A stretch of DNA of 64,000 bases from Phyllobacterium calauticae (GTDB lineage: Bacteria; Pseudomonadota; Alphaproteobacteria; Rhizobiales; Rhizobiaceae): assembly GCF_019991125.1 (NCBI RefSeq), contig NZ_JAGENB010000009.1, forward strand, positions 62,001-126,000. The letters are read 5' to 3'. The notes below the pieces were generated by a model, which saw only the letters and a list, made by a program, of their open reading frames with translations, did not search any database and was not told where the DNA came from. Positions 34,597 through 43,400 of this stretch are shown piece by piece (within the stretch, counting starts at the first letter, position 1; each line of letters opens with the position of its first letter). A program made the position numbers and the translations under genes.

Positions 34597-35616
34597 ATGG
34601 CTGGTCCGACACTCAACAACGACATCTTTGCGAGCCTCTTCGGCAAGGTCGATAGCATGGGCACCGCAATGGTGCAGAACCTCTACAATACGCTGAGCAC
34701 AGCGCTGTTGCCCGTATATCTTGCTGGTATGACCTGCTTTGTCGTCTGGTGGGGCTATGAAATGCTTTTCGGCCGGGCACAGATGACTGCCGGTGCTTTT
34801 GTCTGGCGGTTTGGCAAGCTCATCTTCATCTATGCTTTCATCTTTTCCTGGGGAACTTATCAACCTCTGATTGTCACGCCGTTGATAGAAGCTCCCAATG
34901 CGATGGCGACACTGGTGTGTCAGGCGGCGGGCGGAACAACATGCGGGTCCAGTAGCTCATCCATGAGCCAAGGCTTGACGGATATCTGGACGGCAGGACT
35001 GGAAGCGTCGAAGACCATTTCGTCAGCCGGGGGCTGGACAGGTGTTGGCCTGATGATCCTCGCCATTTTCGTCATGGCGGTCGTCGGCGCACTAATCGCC
35101 ATCGCAGTCGTCCTTTTGATGATCGGCAAGATGACGATGTTCACGTTGCTGGCGATCGGGCCGATTATTCTTTGTTTTGCCATCTTCAACTTTACGTCGC
35201 ACATCACTGACGGCTGGATGCGATCGCTTGCGCAATATGCGCTGTTGCCCATCATCGTTTACGCGCTGCTCGGCGTGATGCTGCTCCTTTTGCAAGACAC
35301 ATTGTCCGGTGTTCAGGGCATGACCGCCGATACCGCCATGACTGTAATCGCACCATTCCTGTTGATGTGCGTCATTACTGCGTTGGTGCTGAAACAATCA
35401 CTCCATCTGGCTCACGGCATCTCCGGTGGTGCTCGTCTGGATCGTGGCAATACGGGCATCCGCGATACCGCAAGAGCAATAGGCCGCTTCGGAAGCGATC
35501 GCGTTGCTGCCCTGCAAGGGCGCCTTAATGGAGATGGTGGACCGTCGGCCAGTCTTCACGCGGCAGATGCTTCGCTCGCCCAAGTCCAGGCCGCAGCAAG
35601 GAATGCACGTCGATGA
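34597..35616 (+). CDS. virB6: VirB6-like inner-membrane channel protein
   Basis: 339 residues with six or so hydrophobic helices (about 35-55, 67-85, 140-165, 170-195, 205-235, 250-268), the conserved Trp-rich CFVVWWGYEM and a polar C-terminal tail. Three bp after the lipoprotein gene. It forms the inner-membrane passage. Confidence 0.92.
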   Translation: MAGPTLNNDIFASLFGKVDSMGTAMVQNLYNTLSTALLPVYLAGMTCFVVWWGYEMLFGRAQMTAGAFVWRFGKLIFIYAFIFSWGTYQPLIVTPLIEAPNAMATLVCQAAGGTTCGSSSSSMSQGLTDIWTAGLEASKTISSAGGWTGVGLMILAIFVMAVVGALIAIAVVLLMIGKMTMFTLLAIGPIILCFAIFNFTSHITDGWMRSLAQYALLPIIVYALLGVMLLLLQDTLSGVQGMTADTAMTVIAPFLLMCVITALVLKQSLHLAHGISGGARLDRGNTGIRDTARAIGRFGSDRVAALQGRLNGDGGPSASLHAADASLAQVQAAARNARR

Positions 35617-36362
35617 CATTGATTGAAGGAACGACCGAATTGAGCGGGGAAACTATGTCCACACATGAACCAGCTGTGATCGATCATAAATACTATGCTG
35701 ACGGAGAACGCTGGGAGAAATCAGTTTATCGCTCCGTTGCGATTTCGCGCGGTGTGTGGCGCACGGTCGCTATTTGCATGGGCGCAACATCGGCGGCCGC
35801 GATTGGCCTGCTCTGGGTGATGCTACCGTTGAAATCTTTCGATGTCGTTGTCCTCGAGGTGGACAAGACAACTGGCTATGTCGAGGCGAGCCAGCCACTG
35901 CGGGCTGGCGGCGACCTGACGCAAAATGAGGCAGTCACCCGAGCCAATATCGTCCGCTTTATCAGAGCGCGTGAAACCTATGATCCAAAGGGATTGCGCG
36001 ACAATTTTGAACTGGCCTCGCTTTATTCGACGGGCAAGGCCGCGCAAGATCTTGCTGGGCTCTATTCCGGATCGAATCCGAACAATCCGATGAAAACATT
36101 CGGTCCGAACGCTATTGTTTCGGTGCAGATCAAGAGCATCATCTTTCTCAACGACAAGACGGCGGCGGCCCGGTTCTCGACCACCCGCGCAAGCGTGCAA
36201 GGGACGGTCATCGAGCATTGGGTCGCCAATGTGCGTTTCCGTTACACATCGGAACCCATGCGCAACGATTGGCGCTTTGACAATCCTCTTGGATTTCAGG
36301 TGACAGAGTACCGCCGCGACCAAGAAACAATTACGCCCGACGTTCGCGAGGTGAAGCCATGA
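35613..36362 (+). CDS. virB8: VirB8
   Basis: 249 residues from an ATG that overlaps the virB6 stop; an internal ATG at 35655 with GCGGGGAAA is equally possible. One membrane helix (about 55-73), then the periplasmic NTF2-like domain (FIRARETYDPKGLRDNFELASLYSTG; VANVRFRYTSEPM). Assembly core of the channel. Confidence 0.94.
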   Translation: MTLIEGTTELSGETMSTHEPAVIDHKYYADGERWEKSVYRSVAISRGVWRTVAICMGATSAAAIGLLWVMLPLKSFDVVVLEVDKTTGYVEASQPLRAGGDLTQNEAVTRANIVRFIRARETYDPKGLRDNFELASLYSTGKAAQDLAGLYSGSNPNNPMKTFGPNAIVSVQIKSIIFLNDKTAAARFSTTRASVQGTVIEHWVANVRFRYTSEPMRNDWRFDNPLGFQVTEYRRDQETITPDVREVKP

Positions 36363-37168
36363 AGGCACGCACTCGTACGGCATTACTGTGCGGCGTGTTC
36401 TGCGCGGTCGTAGGATATGCCGGCAATTCAGCGTTTGCGGAAAGCACCCCGAAATCAGTCAAGGCCGATGAGCGGATCCGTACTGTGACCTACCAGAAGG
36501 ACAACATCATTTTCCTGTCGGGGATGATGGGCGTCTCGACCATGGTCGTCTTTAACGATGACGAGGCGATTGCAACGGTTGCCATGGGCGACAGCCAGAG
36601 CTGGCAGGCCGTTCCCGATCAATCGAAGAAATTCCTGTTCATCAAACCATTGGAGCCCAATGCCGTCACCAACATGAATGTCGTCACGTCGAAGCGCGTC
36701 TACAATTTCATGATGAAGGGAGCTCCAGTCGGCAATTCAAGAACCGCCGTCATCAAGCTGCGCTTCACCTATCCGGATGATGAAGCGGATGCGCGACTCA
36801 TGGCGCAGGCCAAGCTCAATGCCGCCATGCCGAATGTGCGGGCAGCGCTCTCGGATCCACTCAAGGTCAATTACGACTACGGTTACAAAGGCGACAAGGA
36901 AAACAAGCCCGTCTCCGTTGCCGATGACGGCACCAAGACGTTTTTCGAGTTTTCGGGCGAAGTGCCTGGCATCTTTGCCGTCAAGTCAGACGGCAGCGAA
37001 ACGCTCGTCAATTACCGGCGCGAAGGCAATTACATCGTCGTTGATAAAGTCAGCCGGCAGTGGACCTTACGCAGCGGCAAGGTGGTCACCTGCGTCTTCA
37101 ACATGAAGCTAACCGGAAAGCGCGCCGTCGCTTCAAGCAGTGTGGGAGGCCGCTCCTATGACCGATAA
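36359..37168 (+). CDS. virB9: VirB9
   Basis: 269 residues with a signal peptide (about 1-28). It has the VirB9 N-terminal domain (DERIRTVTYQKDNIIFL) and the conserved C-terminal part (YGYKGDKENKPVSVADDGTKTFFEFSGE; GNYIVVDKVSRQWTLRSGKVVTCVFN). Outer-membrane core component. Confidence 0.95.
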   Translation: MKARTRTALLCGVFCAVVGYAGNSAFAESTPKSVKADERIRTVTYQKDNIIFLSGMMGVSTMVVFNDDEAIATVAMGDSQSWQAVPDQSKKFLFIKPLEPNAVTNMNVVTSKRVYNFMMKGAPVGNSRTAVIKLRFTYPDDEADARLMAQAKLNAAMPNVRAALSDPLKVNYDYGYKGDKENKPVSVADDGTKTFFEFSGEVPGIFAVKSDGSETLVNYRREGNYIVVDKVSRQWTLRSGKVVTCVFNMKLTGKRAVASSSVGGRSYDR

Positions 37169-37376
37169 TCCCAACCCCACCATGCCCCTCGATACAGATA
37201 CCTATGATGCCAGACAGGATGCGCATGACAGCTATTTCCTTGCCGTCGAGATGAAGCGGCGACGGGGAGACCGGCACTGGCCTCAAGCGATCTGCCGCAC
37301 AGCGATTGGGTCAGTGCCGGTAATGAATTCAGAAAAGATGAATGCCACGATCGGGGACTTTGGCCATGACGATTGA
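37158..37376 (+). CDS. Small ORF bridging virB9 and virB10
   Basis: 72 residues starting MTDNPNPTMPLDTDTYDARQ. It begins inside the virB9 end, fills the otherwise empty 197-bp gap and overlaps the virB10 start, so all three could be translated in a chain. It is basic in its second half, with no signal peptide, so it is not a VirB7. No family known; a leader-like coding role is also possible. Confidence 0.5.
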   Translation: MTDNPNPTMPLDTDTYDARQDAHDSYFLAVEMKRRRGDRHWPQAICRTAIGSVPVMNSEKMNATIGDFGHDD

Positions 37377-38607
37377 TTTTGAACGGGAAGCGAGTATTGG
37401 CGAGACCGTCGCTGTGAAAGGCAACGGGCGCTCGAATCCGCTTGTTGCCGGTCTCCTGGTCACCGTGGCCATTGGTGCGCTCGGTTATGCCGGTTATATC
37501 TCGTACCTGAAGCCATCGGCGCGGACCGATCTGACCACGGATGAGGAATTCCGGACTGCGAGCTCGGCACCGAACCTGTCGTTCAGCGTGCCATCGGAAC
37601 CTGCGGACAACAGGCTGGTTATTGCGCCTCCACCTCCCGCGCCGGAACCTGTTGTTGCGCCAGTCATGGCGCCTCCTGTCGTACAGATTGATGACGGCGC
37701 TGCGCGCCGTGCCGCGGAAGAGGCCGAACGGCTGCGACGCGAGGAAGAAGCGCGCCGCCTGGAGCGGCTTCGCTCCAATATGCTCGTCGTTGACGGATCG
37801 GTTGGTCAATCTGGCGGGTCACTCGGAGGTGACAGCGCCGGCGGATCTTCTGCCGGCATGGAACCGGACGAGGATGCCAACAGGCGGTTTCTCGGCCGGA
37901 CCTCAGCGCAGGACGTCGAGTTGGTGAAAGCCACGCAAAACCACCGGATTGACGCGTTGATCCCGCAGGGCACTTTGATCCGGGGCATTCTCGAAACAGC
38001 TATCCAGTCGGATTTGCCCGGCATGGTTCGCGCGGTGATCTCGTCTGACATTTATTCATTCGACGGCCGCCGCGTATTGCTGCCAAAAGGCACCATGCTG
38101 ACAGGCGAATATCGCAGCGGCTTGTCACGCGGTCAGACACGGATCCTGATCGTCTGGACACGGGCGCTGCGCGCTGACGGCACCTCCGTATCGCTCGGCT
38201 CCTATGGGACGGATGATCTTGGCCGTTCCGGGGTCGCCGGGTTCGTCGACAAACATTACCTCGAGCGGTTCGGTGCATCCGCCGTCCTCTCGCTCGTTGG
38301 CGGCGTCTCGTCATTCATTGCCGGCCTTAACTCCAACGGATCGTCCAATGCCGGGCCCGGATCCAATGGCTCGAACAACAATGGCGCAACCCAGGCGCAG
38401 CAGACGATCTCGCAAACTATGTCCGACATGGCCAACCAGGCGCTGAAGGATTCAATCAACATACCGCCGACCATTCATGTCGATCAGGGCACCCAGATCA
38501 TGGTGTTTGTCCGGCGCGATCTCGACTTCTCATCCCTTTATCCGGATCCGGTGAAAGAGGCCCTTTATGAACTACGTCACCCCAAAGGTTTCAACGCCAA
38601 GCGTTGA
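37366..38607 (+). CDS. virB10: VirB10
   Basis: 413 residues from the ATG at 37366 (MTIDFEREAS). A short cytoplasmic part, one membrane helix (about 25-43), a Pro-rich stretch (about 85-105) and the TrbI/VirB10 beta-barrel domain (about 185-400, with LIPQGTLIRGILETAIQSDLPG and RVLLPKGTMLTGEYRSG). Spans both membranes and senses ATP state. Confidence 0.96.
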   Translation: MTIDFEREASIGETVAVKGNGRSNPLVAGLLVTVAIGALGYAGYISYLKPSARTDLTTDEEFRTASSAPNLSFSVPSEPADNRLVIAPPPPAPEPVVAPVMAPPVVQIDDGAARRAAEEAERLRREEEARRLERLRSNMLVVDGSVGQSGGSLGGDSAGGSSAGMEPDEDANRRFLGRTSAQDVELVKATQNHRIDALIPQGTLIRGILETAIQSDLPGMVRAVISSDIYSFDGRRVLLPKGTMLTGEYRSGLSRGQTRILIVWTRALRADGTSVSLGSYGTDDLGRSGVAGFVDKHYLERFGASAVLSLVGGVSSFIAGLNSNGSSNAGPGSNGSNNNGATQAQQTISQTMSDMANQALKDSINIPPTIHVDQGTQIMVFVRRDLDFSSLYPDPVKEALYELRHPKGFNAKR

Positions 38608-39649
38608 ACAGGACGCGATGTGGGCCGGGATGTCCACATATATGAGGCAAGCGGCCACGCCCATAAAGCAGTGGCTGCAAAGCCCTGACGTGATCGAAAT
38701 CATGTGCAACCGGCCCGGAGAAGTCTGGATCGAAGAGCGTGGTGTTGCGCATATGGTGCGCCACGACGTGCCTGATCTCACTGGCAATGCGATCGGCTAT
38801 CTCGCGCGCATGATTGCCGGCAATACCAGCCAGAACGTCAACGAGGAAACACCGCTTTTGTCGGCGGCAATGCCGAATGGCGAGCGGTTTCAGGCAGTGT
38901 TGTCGCCGGTTGCCTCCATGGGCGGGGCATTCTCGATCCGCAAGCAGGTTATCACCGATATGAGCATGGACCAGTATATGGCACTCGGTGGCCTTGATAA
39001 CGTCCGCATACCTGGCAGCGAGGTGGCGGGCGAAGACTATGTGACAGACATCGAAGCGGGTTTTATCGAGAGGCTCAAAGAACCGGCACCGGCAGCCAGA
39101 CGAGAAGCGCTACGATTTGCGGTGGAAAACCGCATGACAATGCTCATTGCAGGCGGCACGTCTTCCGGAAAAACAACATTCTTCAATGGGCTCCTGAAGG
39201 ACGTGCCGGAATGGGAGCGGATTATTTCCATTGAGGACACGCGCGAGCTCAAGCCGCCGCAACCCAATTTTCTGTCGCTTGTGGCATCCAAGGGCGGACA
39301 GGGAAGGGCGCGCACGACGATCCAGGATTGTCTTGAAGCATCTTTGCGTTTGCGTCCGGACCGTATTTTCATGGGTGAGGTACGCGGCGCCGAAGCCTTT
39401 TCTTTTCTGCAGGCGATCAACACCGGTCACCCAGGTTCTATGTCGACTTTGCATGCTGACAATCCCCGCGGCGCTTATGAGCGTCTTGCGATGATGGCGA
39501 TGCAAGCGGGTCTCGGCCTCTCGAAAGCAGAGTTGCTCGAATTCGTGCGCTTTGTCGTTCCCATCATCATCCAGATCGGGCGCGACCCGAAAACGGGGCG
39601 CCGCGGCGTCACTGAAATCTACTTCAACAAGTGGAAGCCAGTTCGATGA
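38567..39649 (+). CDS. virB11: VirB11 ATPase
   Basis: 360 residues. Walker A GGTSSGKTT (about 196-204), Asp box IISIEDTRELK, Walker B RIFMGEVRGAEA and the His box TGHPGSMSTLHADNP. It starts 41 bp inside virB10 in this reading; later Met codons (38618, 38630) are possible starts. It switches the system between pilus building and DNA transfer. Confidence 0.96.
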   Translation: MNYVTPKVSTPSVEQDAMWAGMSTYMRQAATPIKQWLQSPDVIEIMCNRPGEVWIEERGVAHMVRHDVPDLTGNAIGYLARMIAGNTSQNVNEETPLLSAAMPNGERFQAVLSPVASMGGAFSIRKQVITDMSMDQYMALGGLDNVRIPGSEVAGEDYVTDIEAGFIERLKEPAPAARREALRFAVENRMTMLIAGGTSSGKTTFFNGLLKDVPEWERIISIEDTRELKPPQPNFLSLVASKGGQGRARTTIQDCLEASLRLRPDRIFMGEVRGAEAFSFLQAINTGHPGSMSTLHADNPRGAYERLAMMAMQAGLGLSKAELLEFVRFVVPIIIQIGRDPKTGRRGVTEIYFNKWKPVR

Positions 39650-40125
39650 AGAAGACGGGGATGACGGCTGTTTTCGCATGCTGCATGGTGACCGGGATTG
39701 CAGTGGCCAGCGCTCAGGTAGCGCGTACCGAGAATATCAGCGGTGATCGGATCATCGTGATTGACGGCGATACCGTTGCTCTGCCTTGCAAGCCAGAGAC
39801 CGGTTTCAAACACGGCTGTGCGGTCAAGGTACGCTTGAAGGATATCGACACACCAGAAGTATCGCACCCGACATGCGAGAACGAGCTCGCGAAAGGTCTT
39901 GAAGCCAAAGCCCGGCTTCGCGAACTCATCAGCGGCGAATTGGTGACCATCAAACATACCGGTGAAATCGATCGGTATGGCCGGTCCCTTGGTTGGCTCG
40001 TGCTGCAGGATGGATCGGACATCGGCGCGATCCTCTTTGGAGAGGGATTGGCGTTGGAATGGACGGCCGGCGCGCGATCCAAGGCGGCGCGGATCTCGCA
40101 CTGGTGTGGAGCGGCATCGCGATGA
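39646..40125 (+). CDS. Secreted thermonuclease (staphylococcal-nuclease family)
   Basis: 159 residues, with a signal peptide (about 1-23). The catalytic set is complete: DGDTV, VRLKDIDTPEV and DRYGR. It cuts DNA and RNA with calcium in the family. Start fixed by an ATGA overlap with virB11; its own stop overlaps virD4. A conserved partner of this T4SS type on rhizobial plasmids; its use in transfer is not known. Confidence 0.92.
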   Translation: MKKTGMTAVFACCMVTGIAVASAQVARTENISGDRIIVIDGDTVALPCKPETGFKHGCAVKVRLKDIDTPEVSHPTCENELAKGLEAKARLRELISGELVTIKHTGEIDRYGRSLGWLVLQDGSDIGAILFGEGLALEWTAGARSKAARISHWCGAASR

Positions 40126-42857
40126 CACTGAAGAGCTATGAAAAGATTGCACTTGTGACGCTTGGACCTTGCGTGGCGGCGGCTGGTCTCTTCATGGGCT
40201 GGTCCGCCAATTATGCGGCCACTAGCTTTTTCGTCCTGAAATCAACTGCCATGTGGCAAGCCTTCTTTGGTGGCGACATAATGATGCCGGCTAAGCAGCT
40301 TACCGCCTATCTCAGCGATGCCCGCATAAGTCGGATTGGATCGATTGCAGCCGTTTCAACGGCGCTCGAAGCTGTCGCTCTCGGCATTGGAAGTTATATT
40401 TTGGTGAAGCGTCCGTGGGCGGTCAAGCCACCTGCAGACGGCTCACGCTTCGCTGCGCTGAAGGATCTAAAGAAGGCGGGACTGCTGGACGGGATTCCCG
40501 GTAAATCGATCCTGCTCGGGACATTTGGCCAAGGCAAAAACGCTCCAGAAGTCCGCTACAGCGGTGACAGTCATTTCTTCGTCAATGGCCCGTCGCGCTC
40601 CGGCAAAGGCCGTGGCTTCGTCATGACCAATCTTCTTGAGTACCAGGGCAGCACGATCGTCCTCGATGTGAAGCTCGAAAATTGGGAAAAGACAGGCCCG
40701 GCGCGCCTTGCCATAGGGCAGAAATGCTTTGTCTTTGCACCAGGTTCAAAGTTTACCCATCGCTGGAACCCGCTCGATTTCGTCCGCGATTGGCCCGAGC
40801 GATCGACGGACCTGCTCAATCTCGCGGCCAGCCTCATTCCGCTTGATGCCAAGGAAACGTCGATCTGGAAGGAAACAGCGCGAAGCCTGTGTGCCGGGGT
40901 GCTCGGTTATGTGCTGGAGTCGAAGACCATGGAGGGCAGACGCAACCTGCGCTCTGTGTTGCGTCTGTTCTCGACGGGCGTTTCATTCTCGAAAGTTCTT
41001 GAGGTTATCCTTCGCACGGAACCTGATCTCAATCAGTTCATCGTTGACAGTTTTAAACAGCATCTCGGCCGAGATGAGGAACAGCGACCGTCATTTGAAG
41101 GCAATGTCGTTACAGCGCTGGCCCCTTTCAACAATTTGCTGATGGCAGAGGCAACGAGCGCCAGTGATTTCGATATTCGCGAGCTGCGCCGCAATCCATA
41201 TTCATTGTTTGTCGCCAGCCCGGTTTCGGACTTCGGCACGGTCGAACCGCTTTTGCGTTTGTTGATCCAGCAGATTCACGACGTCATGTTGCGCAATGTT
41301 CCGGGTAAGGATGAACCGTACAAGATTCTGATGATGCTTGACGAGTTCTATCAGTTCGAGCGCCTTCCGGAGATTATCAAGCGTGCGCCGCTTGTTGCCG
41401 GCTATGGCATGACGATCGCGCTTATCGCGCAGAACATTCCCCAGATCGATGAGCGTTACGGGGTGAAGACCCGCGATGCACTCCTCGGCAATATGGATAT
41501 CAAGCTCAACATTGCGGTTGGCGACGATACCACCGCCAAAATCGTCTCAGGCAATCTGGGGCGTCAGTACGTCGAACGGGAAGGGTGGGGAAAGACGGGC
41601 GGGCTGCTTTTGAGCAGGCAGGCCTCGCAAGGCCGGTTCGAGCTTATTCCGCTGATGGACCCGGACGCTGTTCTGCGCCTCGATGACAACGCAACCATCC
41701 TGCAGATCCGTGGCACTTATGGCGCGATCCTGAACAAGCTTAACTTCTATGCGGACAAAAAGTTCGTCGATCGGCGCAGTCAGGTGGCGTCTTATACGTC
41801 AAAGATGCCAAAACCGGAGCTGGTGTTGACACCTGAATGGCCGCTCTTCAACGACCGTCCACCACAAACGTCGCAAGAACCTGTTGAAAATATCAGCCCA
41901 GTCGCTGATGAGTTCGAGCCAAAAATGCCGTTCTCGCCCGTCGGTCAAGCTGGTGCTACCGTATCTATTCCAGTCAGTCGGTCGATGGATGACGAAGCCG
42001 GCGACATTATCGATCTGGCCCGATCCGTATACCGGAATACTGACCGATTTGCCCAAGTGTATCGTCATGCGGTGTCGGCACAGGATAGTGATACGGCGGC
42101 CTATTTATTGCAGAATCTGCGGCTCACGCCCGAATATTACGGTCCGCTTATCGGCGAAGACGGATCATTCAATATCCGAGGCAAGCAGGCGCGCAAGCGT
42201 GCGATTGCAGCGATAGCGCCTTTGCGCGTGGCAATTATCGAGGCACGTCGCGGTGTGACCGAAGAGAGGTCCCGGCTTTATGCGCGAACGCAGCAACCAC
42301 GCGTCCAGGCAGCTCATCCAGCTGTTCTGCAGGACGCCAAATCGACCGTGGTCCTCGCAACGCCCGAAGCTGAAGCTGTTTCTACATCGACAGATGCCGA
42401 CATCGCTGCAGGTTTCACGACCGTGGTAATTCCGGCCGCTACAGCTGCTGCGCTCACCCCGGCGAGTGTCGGTGACACTATCTCGGCGGCCGTCGATCCA
42501 GATGATCCGTTTGCGGCGCATCCTCTCGTCGAGGACGAAAGTGAACGTGGGCAAGACCCCGATCCTTCATTCAACTCCACATCAAGTTCAGTCGCCGGGC
42601 CTGATGAAACCGTCGATGACGAGGATAATACCCGGATCGATTATGGCTTTGCGGATGCAACTGAACAGGTGGCAGCCGTCGCAACCATTGCGCGCACAGC
42701 GATCGAGGCTGGCCGTGTTTCCGATGTTGAACGGCTAGCCGGTGCTCTGATGCGAATGAACGCAAGCCTTGGTGCTGTCACGTCGGACGAGCCATGGGCC
42801 TTAGTATCAGCGGAGCTCAGCAAACCAAGGATCACAAATACAGCGTTGTCTGCCTAG
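40122..42857 (+). CDS. virD4: VirD4 coupling protein with C-terminal BID-like extension
   Basis: 911 residues; typical VirD4 proteins have about 600-700. Two N-terminal membrane helices (about 8-28 and 75-95), Walker A GPSRSGKG (about 156-163) and Walker B ILMMLDEFYQF. From about residue 620 there is an extension in which LTPEYYGPLIGEDGSFNIRGKQARKRAI (about 665-695) resembles the BID domain of relaxases and Bep effectors. It ends in an acidic Ala-rich tail. VirD4 recruits the relaxosome and pumps DNA. Start is an ATGA overlap. Confidence 0.93.
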   Translation: MTLKSYEKIALVTLGPCVAAAGLFMGWSANYAATSFFVLKSTAMWQAFFGGDIMMPAKQLTAYLSDARISRIGSIAAVSTALEAVALGIGSYILVKRPWAVKPPADGSRFAALKDLKKAGLLDGIPGKSILLGTFGQGKNAPEVRYSGDSHFFVNGPSRSGKGRGFVMTNLLEYQGSTIVLDVKLENWEKTGPARLAIGQKCFVFAPGSKFTHRWNPLDFVRDWPERSTDLLNLAASLIPLDAKETSIWKETARSLCAGVLGYVLESKTMEGRRNLRSVLRLFSTGVSFSKVLEVILRTEPDLNQFIVDSFKQHLGRDEEQRPSFEGNVVTALAPFNNLLMAEATSASDFDIRELRRNPYSLFVASPVSDFGTVEPLLRLLIQQIHDVMLRNVPGKDEPYKILMMLDEFYQFERLPEIIKRAPLVAGYGMTIALIAQNIPQIDERYGVKTRDALLGNMDIKLNIAVGDDTTAKIVSGNLGRQYVEREGWGKTGGLLLSRQASQGRFELIPLMDPDAVLRLDDNATILQIRGTYGAILNKLNFYADKKFVDRRSQVASYTSKMPKPELVLTPEWPLFNDRPPQTSQEPVENISPVADEFEPKMPFSPVGQAGATVSIPVSRSMDDEAGDIIDLARSVYRNTDRFAQVYRHAVSAQDSDTAAYLLQNLRLTPEYYGPLIGEDGSFNIRGKQARKRAIAAIAPLRVAIIEARRGVTEERSRLYARTQQPRVQAAHPAVLQDAKSTVVLATPEAEAVSTSTDADIAAGFTTVVIPAATAAALTPASVGDTISAAVDPDDPFAAHPLVEDESERGQDPDPSFNSTSSSVAGPDETVDDEDNTRIDYGFADATEQVAAVATIARTAIEAGRVSDVERLAGALMRMNASLGAVTSDEPWALVSAELSKPRITNTALSA

Positions 42858-42993
42858 GACAGCGCCAGATAGGCACAGGAAAGAGGAAGGATGATCGCAG
42901 CAAACAGAGAATAAGCACACGAGACCAAACAATAGTCTTTCAAGAATTCACCAAAGTCTGTCCATCGGGACATAAATCCAAAAGGAAATCGAA

Positions 42994-43251
42994 ATGAAAT
43001 CACTGAACCTTCTCTTTGCCGCCGCTGTCATTTCTGCGGGCTCATTCGCCCTGCCGCTGAACGCTTTTGCTGATGCGAACGACAATGGGAATGGGGGACC
43101 CGGAAGCCGTGGCGACTATCGTCTTGAGGTAAGGCCCTTGGACAAGAGCCTTGCGCCGATCGGCAACGCTCCTTTGACGACTGCGGAACTGGAAAACTAT
43201 CAGCGTGGAGCAGATGCTTCAAAAGCCTCTGTCAAATCTGTCAGCAAATAG
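42994..43251 (+). CDS. Small secreted protein, paralogue 1
   Basis: 85 residues with a signal peptide (MKSLNLLFAAAVISAG, cut near FADA). The mature part is Gly/Asn/Asp-rich then Thr-Ala-Glu-Leu-Glu-Asn-containing. It is paralogous to the minus-strand gene at 63246: the first 16 residues are the same and the C-terminal NAPLT-x-E-LENW/Y-x-x-GA pattern is shared. AAAGGAAA precedes the ATG. Function unknown. Confidence 0.8.
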   Translation: MKSLNLLFAAAVISAGSFALPLNAFADANDNGNGGPGSRGDYRLEVRPLDKSLAPIGNAPLTTAELENYQRGADASKASVKSVSK

Positions 43252-43400
43252 TCAGCCCTGACATATGGGTCGGACCGGAAAACTTGCAGGTTTCCCGGTC
43301 CCGGCTCCAGCGCTGAGAAATACGATCGAAGAACCAACAACGATCAGAACTGGACAGGATCGCCTGTCCTAACAACCCGGGAACCGCGAGGCATTTTAAT

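Noticed and set aside
37190-37206. GATACCTAT half-site of the palindrome
   Set aside because: Single half-site inside a coding region.
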